DNA of 5,834 bases, taken from assembly GCA_903888395.1 (NCBI GenBank), contig CAISTO010000373.1, positions 1-5,834 of the forward strand, read 5' to 3'. This DNA comes from an uncultured Bacteroidota bacterium (GTDB lineage: Bacteria > Bacteroidota > Bacteroidia > UKL13-3). The notes beneath the pieces were generated by a model, which was given only the letters and a program-made list of their open reading frames with translations, had not been told where the DNA came from and did not search any database. Shown here piece by piece: positions 1 to 5,834 of this stretch. How positions within the stretch are numbered: the first letter of the stretch is position 1; each line of letters starts with the position of its first letter. Position numbers and translations under genes: made by a program.

Positions 1-95
1 ATTTTATTTTATTATGTTTTTTATGCTTTGCAAATTAAATATTTTATTTAAAAATGAAAGTTTTGAAATAAAAATTTGATTACTTTTTTGATTTA
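1..95. other. AT-rich stretch with no recognisable gene
   Basis: This is the sequence between the window edge and the heptamer array. It is mostly A and T, with no reading frame of useful length on either strand and no clear promoter box, RNA gene or hairpin. It is probably the rest of an intergenic region that continues to the left. Confidence 0.5.
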
Positions 96-130
96 TTTTC
101 ATTCCGCATTCCGCAATCCGAATTTCGCAT
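96..130 (-). repeat. Short degenerate heptamer array behind the 97-aa gene
   Basis: Read on the minus strand, 130 down to 103 splits into four 7-bp units: ATGCGAA, ATTCGGA, TTGCGGA and ATGCGGA. A fifth, weaker unit, ATGAAAA, covers 102-96. The shared form is roughly W-T-G-M-G-N-N. The array begins about 8 bp past the stop codon of the minus-strand gene, so it would lie in that transcript's 3' untranslated region. Its unit resembles the second half of the larger heptamer array at 2841-2896. The regular 7-bp period is seen directly. Any function is unknown. Confidence 0.6.
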
Positions 131-137
131 TTATTTT

Positions 138-431
138 TTAGTTCATATTCATTTTAGGAAACCTAAAAATTTCACTGTCATGAATGAGCGTCCCATTTAT
201 TCTAAAAGTTATGAATTCATAAATGGGTAATTGTTCCATTAAGCGTGCTGTTTCTGCTTTATTGTCAGTATTGAAAATGATCCAACCTTTGGTTCTACTT
301 TCATTGATGGTATAACTTTGAATTTTTCCTTGATTAATTAATAAGTTGATAAAAGCCCTGTGACTAGGGATTTTACGCATAAATTTTTCATCAATTTCTT
401 CAGGCAGTTTTATTTCAACTATAAATACCAT
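138..431 (-). CDS. Small ferredoxin-like (muconolactone isomerase/YCII-type) protein, function unknown
   Basis: This 97-residue protein has no signal peptide or membrane segment and is probably cytosolic. It opens with a strand (MVFIVEIKLP), followed by a helix, then strands around QSYTINES and KGWIIFNT, a second helix (AETARLMEQLP) and a last strand (FITFRINGTLIHD). This beta-alpha-beta-beta-alpha-beta order, the motif of Glu/Leu-Pro before the last strand, and the length of about 95 residues match small dimeric alpha/beta-barrel proteins such as muconolactone delta-isomerase. I see no catalytic residues that would justify naming an enzyme, and no aromatic-degradation genes lie nearby. The ATG at 429-431 starts right at the first strand and lies about 20 bp after a plausible promoter box. 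It is divergent from queG, with 50 bp between the two starts. That it is a real gene is likely; the fold is inference from the pattern. Confidence 0.75.
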   Translation of the reverse strand: MVFIVEIKLPEEIDEKFMRKIPSHRAFINLLINQGKIQSYTINESRTKGWIIFNTDNKAETARLMEQLPIYEFITFRINGTLIHDSEIFRFPKMNMN

Positions 432-450
432 AATTTATTTCTTTTTATTT

Positions 451-476
451 CAAATATAAGTAATCACATTTGTCAA
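451..476 (-). promoter_or_regulatory. Possible Bacteroidota-type promoter for the 97-aa gene
   Basis: On the minus strand, TATATTTG (458-451) matches the Bacteroidota -7 consensus TAnnTTTG exactly, and a TTG lies upstream at 476-474. The spacer is 15 bp, shorter than the usual 17-23, so the -33 element is doubtful. The -7 box would place the transcript start about 10-15 bp before the ATG. The box also lies in front of queG, so the two divergent genes may share this 50-bp control region. Confidence 0.35.
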
Positions 477-481
477 TTGCA

Positions 482-1417
482 ATGCCAAACAAAATTAAAC
501 ATACAAAACTAATCAAAGAGAAAGCAAAACAATTGGGTTTTAGCTTTTGTGGCATCAGTAAAGCTGAGTTTTTATTGAGCGAAGCGCCCAAATTAGAAAA
601 ATGGTTAAAGGAAAATAAGAATGGCAAAATGGCTTATATGGAAAATCATTTTGACAAAAGATTAGACCCAACACTTTTGGTTGAAGATGCTAAATCGGTG
701 GTAAGTTTAATGTATAATTATTTTACACCTAAAAATCAATTGGATTCATTTGCACCTAAAATTTCAAAATATGCATATGGTGAGGATTACCATGATGTAG
801 TAAAAGAAAAACTAAAAGAATTATTGTTATTTATTCAATTAGAAATAGGCGAAGTGAGTGGAAGGTGTTTTGTGGATTCCGCACCAATTTTAGAACGTGT
901 TTGGGCTGCTAAAAGTGGTTTGGGTTGGATTGGTAAGAATGGAAATTTAATTAATAAAGGAAATGGTTCTTTTTACTTTTTGGCAGAACTTATCATAGAT
1001 TTAGATTTAAATTATGATGGAGTTGTAACTGATCATTGTGGCACATGTTCAGCTTGTATTGATGCTTGTCCGACACAAGCAATAGTAGCGCCAACAATAG
1101 TAGATGGAAGTAAATGTATCAGTTATTTTACCATTGAATTAAAGGAAGCCATTCCAACTTCAATGAAAGGAAAATTTGATAATTGGGCTTTTGGATGCGA
1201 TGTTTGCCAAGATGTTTGTCCATGGAATAAGTTTTCAAAACCACATCAAGAACCAAAATTTGAACCCAATGAACAACTATTAAATATGAATCACCAAGAT
1301 TGGCAAGAAATTACTGAACAAGTATTCAGCCAATTGTTTAAAAAATCGGCTGTAAAAAGAACCAAATACAACGGTTTGAAAAGAAATATTGACTTTATAA
1401 GAAATACCGAAAGCTAA
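482..1417 (+). CDS. queG: Epoxyqueuosine reductase QueG
   Basis: QueG reduces epoxyqueuosine to queuosine at the tRNA wobble position, using a cobalamin cofactor and two [4Fe-4S] clusters in the cytosol. With the ATG at 482 the protein has 311 residues. The substrate-site block VDSAPILERVWA (from V131) carries the conserved Asp132, followed by GLGWIGKN. The first cluster ligands are C186, C189 and C192 plus C196 in CxxCxxCxxxCP; the second set is C212 and C239, C242, C246 in CxxCxxxCPW. The C-terminus keeps the short tail with KKSAVKRTKYNGLKRN. The protein lacks the long HEAT-like C-terminal extension of the proteobacterial enzymes (about 350-380 residues), and I believe the short form is usual in this phylum. 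A TTG four codons upstream (470) is in frame, but the ATG is the better start. A gene for an exported protein follows after 3 bp and is probably co-transcribed. Confidence 0.96.
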   Translation: MPNKIKHTKLIKEKAKQLGFSFCGISKAEFLLSEAPKLEKWLKENKNGKMAYMENHFDKRLDPTLLVEDAKSVVSLMYNYFTPKNQLDSFAPKISKYAYGEDYHDVVKEKLKELLLFIQLEIGEVSGRCFVDSAPILERVWAAKSGLGWIGKNGNLINKGNGSFYFLAELIIDLDLNYDGVVTDHCGTCSACIDACPTQAIVAPTIVDGSKCISYFTIELKEAIPTSMKGKFDNWAFGCDVCQDVCPWNKFSKPHQEPKFEPNEQLLNMNHQDWQEITEQVFSQLFKKSAVKRTKYNGLKRNIDFIRNTES

Positions 1418-1420
1418 ATC

Positions 1421-2749
1421 ATGATAAAAATATACAAATACTTCATTTATATAATTGTAAGCAATTTTTTGTTATTGCATTTTGTAACTGCACAAGATAA
1501 AAATCCAATAAATAATAAGAAAAAAAAGCCTATTAAAATTGAAGAATCAAAAAAATTATTGCTCCATAAAATGGATCCTGACAATTTTAATTTTGGTGTA
1601 GAAATAGGAGGGAACTTCAATTTAATTGGATCGCAATTTGGAAATTATGTAGGGAAATCTCAACCAAGAATCAGCATATTTTTCACAAAACCTGTAAGTA
1701 AATATTATATCAATAGTTTTATCAGTTTATGGGATTTTGCGGTAGAACCTGTAGCTTTAAATTTAATTAGTTGTAGAGAAAATACAATAGACAATCAATA
1801 TGGCGGTTATTATTATGATCCTTCTTTTGCTTTGCATTTAATTCCCGATAGAAGTAGTTCTGATTTAAGAATTATACTTGGAGTTAGGCCTTCTTATTTA
1901 CTTTATAGTTATTCCGAAATTTTAGAAAATGGAGAATATCGTTTATCACAAAGTGGTGTAGCTACCAATAAAAATAAAGCAGGCGACATCGATATATCTG
2001 GTATGTTAGGTTTAAGTCTTAAGTTCAGTAAAATTGGTTATTTCGACATCAAATATACACATAGTTTTACCAATCAAAATAATATCAATTACGTTCAAGG
2101 TAGGCCAAGTTTAATAGAATTTGGAATTCGTTTAAGTGCGGTGCAAATTGGTAAGGCCTTGTTTGATATTGATGCTGAAACACAAAAACAAGTAGTAAAA
2201 TTAAGTAAAGGAACATTATTAGTAATGCTTCCAACACCAAATCAAAATGAAGTAAATTCATTGCAAAATGCAGGAAGAACAAATGAAATCAGAGAGCTTT
2301 TTTATCAACAGGAATTAACAAATAAAATGGTCATTGAAAAATTTACTAAAGATTTTAAATTTAGTAAAGTGCTATTTTTCTCTGATTCATCTGCCAATAA
2401 AATAACCAATAAAAATTTCACAAATGTATTTGTGGATGACAATATGAATACAATTTCAACTCCAGAAACATTTGATACAACAAACTTTTTTATTGCATCG
2501 TTTTGTGAAGATGTATCGGAGTTTGCTAATAGATTTACCTATGGTTTACATGTATATGATGTAAAAATGCAAGCTTTACCTAGTCCGTTTAATGGATTAA
2601 AAAACGACATGGGTTTATATCCTGGAGGCGATATAATTACCTATATGCGCAAGAAAAAAGCATTGTTTTCTATCGGTGAATATGAAAGAGTAATTAGGAA
2701 ATTTAACGATAGGTTATTGAAAAAGAAAATGGAAGTTTTGGAAGATTAG
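1421..2749 (+). CDS. Exported protein: predicted outer-membrane beta-barrel plus C-terminal domain of unknown function
   Basis: This 442-residue protein starts with a hydrophobic signal peptide (about residues 6-24) with likely cleavage at VTA|Q25. A Lys/Asn-rich linker follows (about 26-50). Residues of about 55-245 show alternating hydrophobic/polar strands with Gly and aromatics (FGVEIGGNFNLIG, RPSYLLYSYSEI, GMLGLSLKFS, GYFDIKYTHSF, IEFGIRLSAVQIG), typical of a PorT-like outer-membrane barrel. Residues 255-442 form a second, mixed alpha/beta part: it begins SKGTLLVMLPT, contains a charged helix (about 285-311), then SKVLFFSDSSANKI, NFFIASF and YPGGDIITYMRKKK, and ends in a basic helix. This second part resembles stand-alone exported proteins I associate with Bacteroidota, but I cannot name the family. 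The start is fixed by the signal peptide and by lying 3 bp after the queG stop. No function is claimed. Confidence 0.88.
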   Translation: MIKIYKYFIYIIVSNFLLLHFVTAQDKNPINNKKKKPIKIEESKKLLLHKMDPDNFNFGVEIGGNFNLIGSQFGNYVGKSQPRISIFFTKPVSKYYINSFISLWDFAVEPVALNLISCRENTIDNQYGGYYYDPSFALHLIPDRSSSDLRIILGVRPSYLLYSYSEILENGEYRLSQSGVATNKNKAGDIDISGMLGLSLKFSKIGYFDIKYTHSFTNQNNINYVQGRPSLIEFGIRLSAVQIGKALFDIDAETQKQVVKLSKGTLLVMLPTPNQNEVNSLQNAGRTNEIRELFYQQELTNKMVIEKFTKDFKFSKVLFFSDSSANKITNKNFTNVFVDDNMNTISTPETFDTTNFFIASFCEDVSEFANRFTYGLHVYDVKMQALPSPFNGLKNDMGLYPGGDIITYMRKKKALFSIGEYERVIRKFNDRLLKKKMEVLED

Positions 2750-2756
2750 TGGAGAG

Positions 2757-2896
<140 letters not shown>

Positions 2897-2905
2897 GGTT
2901 ATGAT

Positions 2906-2940
2906 ACATAAACACCTCTTTTACATAAACACATAAACAC
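2906..2940 (+). repeat. Three copies of octamer ACATAAAC
   Basis: ACATAAAC occurs at 2906, 2923 and 2931. The last two abut, and the first is 17 bp before the second. It lies between the heptamer array and the hairpin at 2947, in the gap between two convergent genes. It is a simple low-complexity repeat with no recognised role. Confidence 0.7.
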
Positions 2941-2946
2941 TTCAAC

Positions 2947-2962
2947 TCCCGATTTATCGGGA
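2947..2962. terminator. Perfect hairpin between convergent genes, probable bidirectional terminator
   Basis: TCCCGA (2947-2952) and TCGGGA (2957-2962) form a perfect 6-bp stem around the loop TTTA. The hairpin begins 15 bp past the stop of the minus-strand VWA gene and lies about 200 bp past the stop of the plus-strand exported-protein gene. Neither side has a strong T-tract (only ATTTT on the plus side at 2968-2972), so termination is inferred from position and symmetry. Similar CCCGAT/ATCGGG palindromes are, in my experience, common between genes in this phylum. Confidence 0.55.
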
Positions 2963-2976
2963 CAACAATTTTAACC

Positions 2977-4146
2977 TTATTTCACCACAGCATCCATCCA
3001 AACAAATTCACCATTTTTGAAAAGGAAAATATCATCACCAATGGTAAATTCTAAGCCGTTTACCAATGTTTTCATATCCAAATCATCGTTGGTTGTATGA
3101 ATGCTTCCTTTTGTTTGATAAGCAATTTTCAAATATTCAGAATTAATACCTTTGGCAGTTCCACAAATAATTACATGAATTGGCTTTTTAATTCTTTTCA
3201 ATAAAGACATATCTCTTACAGGGCTATCATCTGCTACTAAAACAATATCGCTATAACCTTTTAAAGTGGTTACAGCCTTATAAACGGCTTCTAAATCGTT
3301 TTCAGCATCGTCACCACCTTGGCGATCTCCACCTTTTTTGCGTGTTTCATCTACATCTTTCTTAAATTTCTTAAAATCTTTTGCTTCAAAACAATAAACA
3401 CCACCAACGGAACCTGCTTTTTTTAATTCATCAGCCAACTCGCCACCATCATTAAATAAAGTATAGTACATAATTTTTTCACTTTCATAATTTTGCTTAT
3501 ACCAAATAAGCAATTGACCAATATATGGAAACATACTTCCGGTCATATCTACTACCATCGAAATTTTTCTCCATTGCGTATTTCGCTTAAAAGTTTTAAA
3601 AATAGTTGAATCTTTTAGTTTATATTCACCTGATAAAAACTTGTCGAACTTAATGGTAGTAATGGCTTCCTTTGTTGGAGCTTCATAAGTAACATAACCT
3701 TTTTTGTCATAATGGGCATATGAACCAACTAATTCACCTTTAGCAAAATTACCTTCTGTAAGCATAAATCCAGCTTCATCGTAGCAGCGTTCGTAACCAT
3801 TTTTAACTCCATCTTTAAATATTTCTTCACATCGTGTACTGCAATTTGGAAAGAAAGAAACACTTGGACCTTCCAAAACTCCATTTTTAAAAGTGTTGCT
3901 TAGTTCAATACAATCTTGTGCATCAAAAAATTTAATTTCAATGCCTTGTTTTTCATTATTTTCATAAAAAACCTCGTATTTTAAATCATCGTTAGGCCAA
4001 TAATAACGCCAAAAACCTTGTTTTTTACCTTCAATTGTTACATTGATGGTATCTAAATCGTGAAGTGTAAAAGATTGGCTAAAAACTGGACTTATTAGCA
4101 CAGTTAAAATAATATATATTGATATTTTTCTTAAAATATTTTTCAT
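2977..4146 (-). CDS. Exported MORN/YwqK-like repeat protein with von Willebrand A domain
   Basis: This 389-residue protein begins with a signal peptide (basic KNILRK, hydrophobic core to about residue 20, likely cut at VFS|Q24). Residues 41-157 hold about five repeats of roughly 24 residues with the pattern G-x-(W/Y/F)-x-x-(Y/F)-x-x-x-G/D and an (F)KxG(V/E) end, as in MORN and YwqK-family repeats. A vWA-like domain fills about 193-370: the MIDAS loop DMTGSM (D200, T202, S204), then GGDDAEND (277-284), then a strand ending in ADDS (D306, D307). These could bind a divalent metal. A short C-terminal tail (FLFKNGEFVWM) resembles another repeat unit. There is no lipobox Cys and no C-terminal anchor, so the mature protein is probably periplasmic or secreted. 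It lies 14 bp after the HAD phosphatase gene, in a likely operon. The role is unknown; repeats and vWA both suggest protein binding. Confidence 0.9.
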   Translation of the reverse strand: MKNILRKISIYIILTVLISPVFSQSFTLHDLDTINVTIEGKKQGFWRYYWPNDDLKYEVFYENNEKQGIEIKFFDAQDCIELSNTFKNGVLEGPSVSFFPNCSTRCEEIFKDGVKNGYERCYDEAGFMLTEGNFAKGELVGSYAHYDKKGYVTYEAPTKEAITTIKFDKFLSGEYKLKDSTIFKTFKRNTQWRKISMVVDMTGSMFPYIGQLLIWYKQNYESEKIMYYTLFNDGGELADELKKAGSVGGVYCFEAKDFKKFKKDVDETRKKGGDRQGGDDAENDLEAVYKAVTTLKGYSDIVLVADDSPVRDMSLLKRIKKPIHVIICGTAKGINSEYLKIAYQTKGSIHTTNDDLDMKTLVNGLEFTIGDDIFLFKNGEFVWMDAVVK

Positions 4147-4160
4147 TAAAAAAGTAAAAT

Positions 4161-4694
4161 TTAGTTATTATTAATCAAAGAATTTAATTTAATTTCATGA
4201 TTAATTATTGTGGTAATATCTTCATTTGATTCAATCAAATAACCTTTAACACCTGCATCATTTGCACAAGTAATGTCTCGTTCTTTGTCGCCAATAAAAA
4301 AACTTTTAGTAACATCTACATTGTATTTCGCAATGGCTTTTTCAACCATTAAACTACCAGGTTTTCTACAAATACAATTACTTGTAATTGGATGATGTGG
4401 GCAATAGTATATTTCAGTAAATTCAAAACCATGTTTTTTACATTCATGCTGTAAAAAATCATGCATTTTTTTTAATGTTTCATGTGTATAAAATTGCTTT
4501 GCAATACCCCCTTGATTGGTAATTACAAACAATAAATAACCTTCATTGTGTAAATTTTTTAAATTTTCGAAAATAAATGGCAACAATTTAAAATCATCAA
4601 TTTGTTTTATATAGTCCCCAATTTCAAGGTTTAACACACCGTCACGGTCAAAAAAAGCTGCTTTTTTCAAAATTATTTTCAATAATATTCGCAT
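4161..4694 (-). CDS. HAD-IIIA phosphatase (GmhB / HisB N-terminal type)
   Basis: With the ATG at 4694 this is a 177-residue cytosolic phosphatase. HAD motif I is FFDRDGVLN, with nucleophile D16 and acid/base D18; motif II is TNQGG (59-63); the motif III Lys is probably K111 in CRKPG; motif IV is GDKERD, with D136 and D140. A zinc loop is present: C98, H100, C107, C109 in CPHHPITSNCIC. Family members remove phosphate from D-glycero-D-manno-heptose 1,7-bisphosphate or histidinol phosphate. The zinc loop is short, as in HisB, rather than the longer GmhB loop, so the substrate cannot be assigned, and no his or heptose genes are in view. In-frame TTG codons at 4715 and 4670 are alternative starts; the latter would give MKKAAFFDRDG, a typical family N-terminus. 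It precedes the vWA gene by 14 bp and is divergent from the glycosyltransferase. Confidence 0.92.
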   Translation of the reverse strand: MRILLKIILKKAAFFDRDGVLNLEIGDYIKQIDDFKLLPFIFENLKNLHNEGYLLFVITNQGGIAKQFYTHETLKKMHDFLQHECKKHGFEFTEIYYCPHHPITSNCICRKPGSLMVEKAIAKYNVDVTKSFFIGDKERDITCANDAGVKGYLIESNEDITTIINHEIKLNSLINNN

Positions 4695-4740
4695 CAATAA
4701 TAATGTAAATTGCAAAATAAATTGTTTAAGATTATTATTG
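4695..4740. repeat. Inverted repeat in the divergent intergenic gap
   Basis: CAATAATAAT (4695-4704) and ATTATTATTG (4731-4740) are perfect 10-bp inverted copies separated by 26 bp. They lie between the start of the HAD gene (4694) and that of the glycosyltransferase (4750), where any promoters for both must be. I see no full TAnnTTTG match here. The arms are pure low-complexity ATT, so chance is a serious alternative to an operator. Confidence 0.25.
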
Positions 4741-4749
4741 AAAATATTT

Positions 4750-5475
4750 ATGAACGATAAAATTGTAATTATTCCAACTTATAACGAGCTAGAAAATGCT
4801 GAAAACATTATTAGAAAAGTAATGAGTTTACAGCCCGAATTTGATTTGTTAATCGTTGATGATAATTCGCCTGATGGAACGGCAAATATTGTAATTAAAC
4901 TACAAAAAGAATTTAGTAGGTTACATTTACTTTCTCGTAAAGATAAAAACGGATTAGGCACTGCTTACATTGCTGGATTTAAATGGTGTTTGAATCAACA
5001 ATATGAGTATATATTTGAAATGGATGCCGATTTTAGTCATAATCCCGATGATTTAGTGAAACTTTACGATGCCTGTAAAAATGGAGCTGATTTAGCCATT
5101 GGCTCTCGTTATATTACTGGTGTAAATGTGGTGAATTGGCCTATGAACAGGGTATTGATGAGCTATTTTGCTAGCAGTTATGTGAGGATGATTACTGGTT
5201 TAACAATTCGTGATACAACTGCTGGTTTTGTTTGTTACAAACGAATCATTTTAGAAACAATTGAATTAGATAAAATTAGATTCAGAGGTTATGCTTTTCA
5301 AATTGAAATGAAATTTACCACTTCAAAATTTGGATTTAACATTGTGGAAGTTCCAATCATTTTTACCGACAGAACATTAGGTGAATCTAAAATGAGTAAA
5401 CACATATTTAAAGAAGCTATTTTGGGCGTTATTAGTCTTAAAATAAAAAGTATGTTTAAAAAATATGTTCGTTAA
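4750..5475 (+). CDS. GT2 glycosyltransferase, polyprenol monophosphomannose synthase (DPM1-like)
   Basis: Family members move a hexose, usually mannose from GDP-mannose, onto a polyprenyl phosphate at the inner face of the cytoplasmic membrane, giving a lipid-linked donor for glycan or protein glycosylation. The 241-residue protein shows the family blocks in order: IIPTYNE near the N-terminus, VDDNSPDGT (about 36-44), RKDKNGLGTAY (about 63-73), the metal-binding DADFSH (about 92-97), GSRY (about 118-121), DTTAGF with a following CYKR, FRGYAFQIEM and GESKMS near the end. There is no C-terminal multi-TM or GtrA-like domain, so this is the short, soluble or peripheral DPM1 form. The ATG at 4750 gives a start directly before the first strand; a TTG at 4738 is in frame but less likely. 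nadC follows 39 bp downstream on the same strand. The sugar and polyprenol are inferred from family only. Confidence 0.93.
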   Translation: MNDKIVIIPTYNELENAENIIRKVMSLQPEFDLLIVDDNSPDGTANIVIKLQKEFSRLHLLSRKDKNGLGTAYIAGFKWCLNQQYEYIFEMDADFSHNPDDLVKLYDACKNGADLAIGSRYITGVNVVNWPMNRVLMSYFASSYVRMITGLTIRDTTAGFVCYKRIILETIELDKIRFRGYAFQIEMKFTTSKFGFNIVEVPIIFTDRTLGESKMSKHIFKEAILGVISLKIKSMFKKYVR

Positions 5476-5494
5476 TAAACGAAGATTTTCTTCC
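5468..5494 (+). terminator. Weak hairpin over the glycosyltransferase stop codon
   Basis: TTCGTT (5468-5473) pairs with AACGAA (5478-5483) around loop AATA, spanning the TAA stop (5473-5475). A T-rich stretch, GATTTTCTTCC, follows. The stem has only two G-C pairs, and a competing GAAGA/TCTTC hairpin overlaps it (5481-5493). It may be a weak terminator or attenuating structure before nadC; readthrough is equally possible. Confidence 0.3.
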
Positions 5495-5514
5495 ATAAAT
5501 CAATAAAATTTACA

Positions 5515-5834
5515 TTGAAAAACTTATTACAATTACCCGATATACAAGCATTAATTGACATTGCTTTGAGAGAAGACATTGGCGCTGGCGACCATAGTTC
5601 GTTGGCATGTATTGGAAATAGCAAATTAGGAAATGCTTATTGCGTAGCAAAAGAAGTAGGTGTTATTTGTGGATTGGAATTGGCCGAATTTATTTTCCAT
5701 CAAATAGATTCGTCATTGGTTTTTAAAAATAATTTTAAAGATGGTGATTTGATTAATATTGGTGACATTGTGTTTACCGTTGAAGGTAAATCTGTTTCAA
5801 TTTTAACAGCAGAACGATTGGTACTTAATTTCTG
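5515..5834 (+). CDS. nadC: Nicotinate-nucleotide pyrophosphorylase (carboxylating), 5' part
   Basis: NadC joins quinolinate and PRPP to make nicotinate mononucleotide, CO2 and pyrophosphate, the step where de novo NAD synthesis meets the shared pathway, in the cytosol. The window holds about 106 codons and ends inside the gene; the full enzyme is usually 270-290 residues. The N-terminal part shows the family's helix IQALIDIALREDIGAGDHSS, given here only as its key residues ED-G-GD at about 20-25, then a strand-rich segment with KEVGVICGLELA and DGDLINIGDIVFTVEG, and ends at the conserved AERLVLNF, just before the active-site region. The reading frame has an upstream stop at 5476-5478 and no ATG before the conserved region, so TTG at 5515 is the best start. 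It lies 39 bp after the glycosyltransferase gene; co-transcription is possible. Confidence 0.93.
   Translation, partial: MKNLLQLPDIQALIDIALREDIGAGDHSSLACIGNSKLGNAYCVAKEVGVICGLELAEFIFHQIDSSLVFKNNFKDGDLINIGDIVFTVEGKSVSILTAERLVLNF

Noticed and set aside
465..472. CACATTTG as a -7 promoter box for queG
   Set aside because: It differs from TAnnTTTG at the first base, has no TTG element at the right distance upstream, and would leave only a few bases before the ATG.
445..627. Minus-strand reading frame of 60 residues
   Set aside because: It lies over the start of queG and the divergent promoter region; its hydrophobic look comes from reading the antisense of a Lys-rich helix.
2085..2282. Minus-strand reading frame of 65 residues
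   Set aside because: It is fully inside the exported-protein gene on the other strand and has no independent support.
2977..4146. Antitoxin of a toxin-antitoxin system, because YwqK-like repeat proteins are often labelled so
   Set aside because: The protein is exported, carries a vWA domain, and no toxin-like small gene is adjacent. The antitoxin label of the repeat family is not evidence of function here.
4779..4961. Minus-strand reading frame of 60 residues
   Set aside because: It is antisense to the strongly conserved N-terminal part of the glycosyltransferase.

Overview
This window looks like chromosomal DNA from a low-G+C (roughly 30% by eye) member of the Bacteroidota. The evidence is that no start has a convincing Shine-Dalgarno sequence, two long proteins have signal peptides cut just before Gln (TA|Q and FS|Q), one protein has a PorT-like outer-membrane barrel, and a TAnnTTTG-type promoter box can be seen. 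The phylum call is firm in style but rests on no marker gene. Several genes have in-frame TTG codons near their starts. I prefer ATG where one exists, but nadC appears to start at TTG.

Left part (1-2749): an AT-rich stretch with a short heptamer array (96-130) lies just behind a small minus-strand gene for a ferredoxin-like (dimeric alpha/beta barrel type) protein. A 50-bp divergent gap follows. Then come queG (epoxyqueuosine reductase, the last step of queuosine synthesis) and, 3 bp after it, an exported protein with a predicted outer-membrane barrel joined to a C-terminal domain of unknown function.

Middle (2750-2976): the gap between two convergent genes holds 20 consecutive heptamers in unbroken register (2757-2896), three copies of an octamer, and a perfect hairpin (2947-2962) that probably ends transcription. 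This is the most unusual non-coding structure in the window.

Right part (2977-5834): on the minus strand, a HAD-IIIA phosphatase (GmhB/HisB-N type) and an exported protein combining MORN/YwqK-like repeats with a von Willebrand A domain are 14 bp apart and probably form an operon. Divergent from them are a DPM1-like GT2 glycosyltransferase and the 5' part of nadC (NAD synthesis), cut by the window end. The phosphatase and glycosyltransferase could both serve sugar or envelope metabolism, but QueG and NadC are housekeeping enzymes and no single pathway unites the window. I do not see a defence system, mobile element, CRISPR array, tRNA or rRNA.
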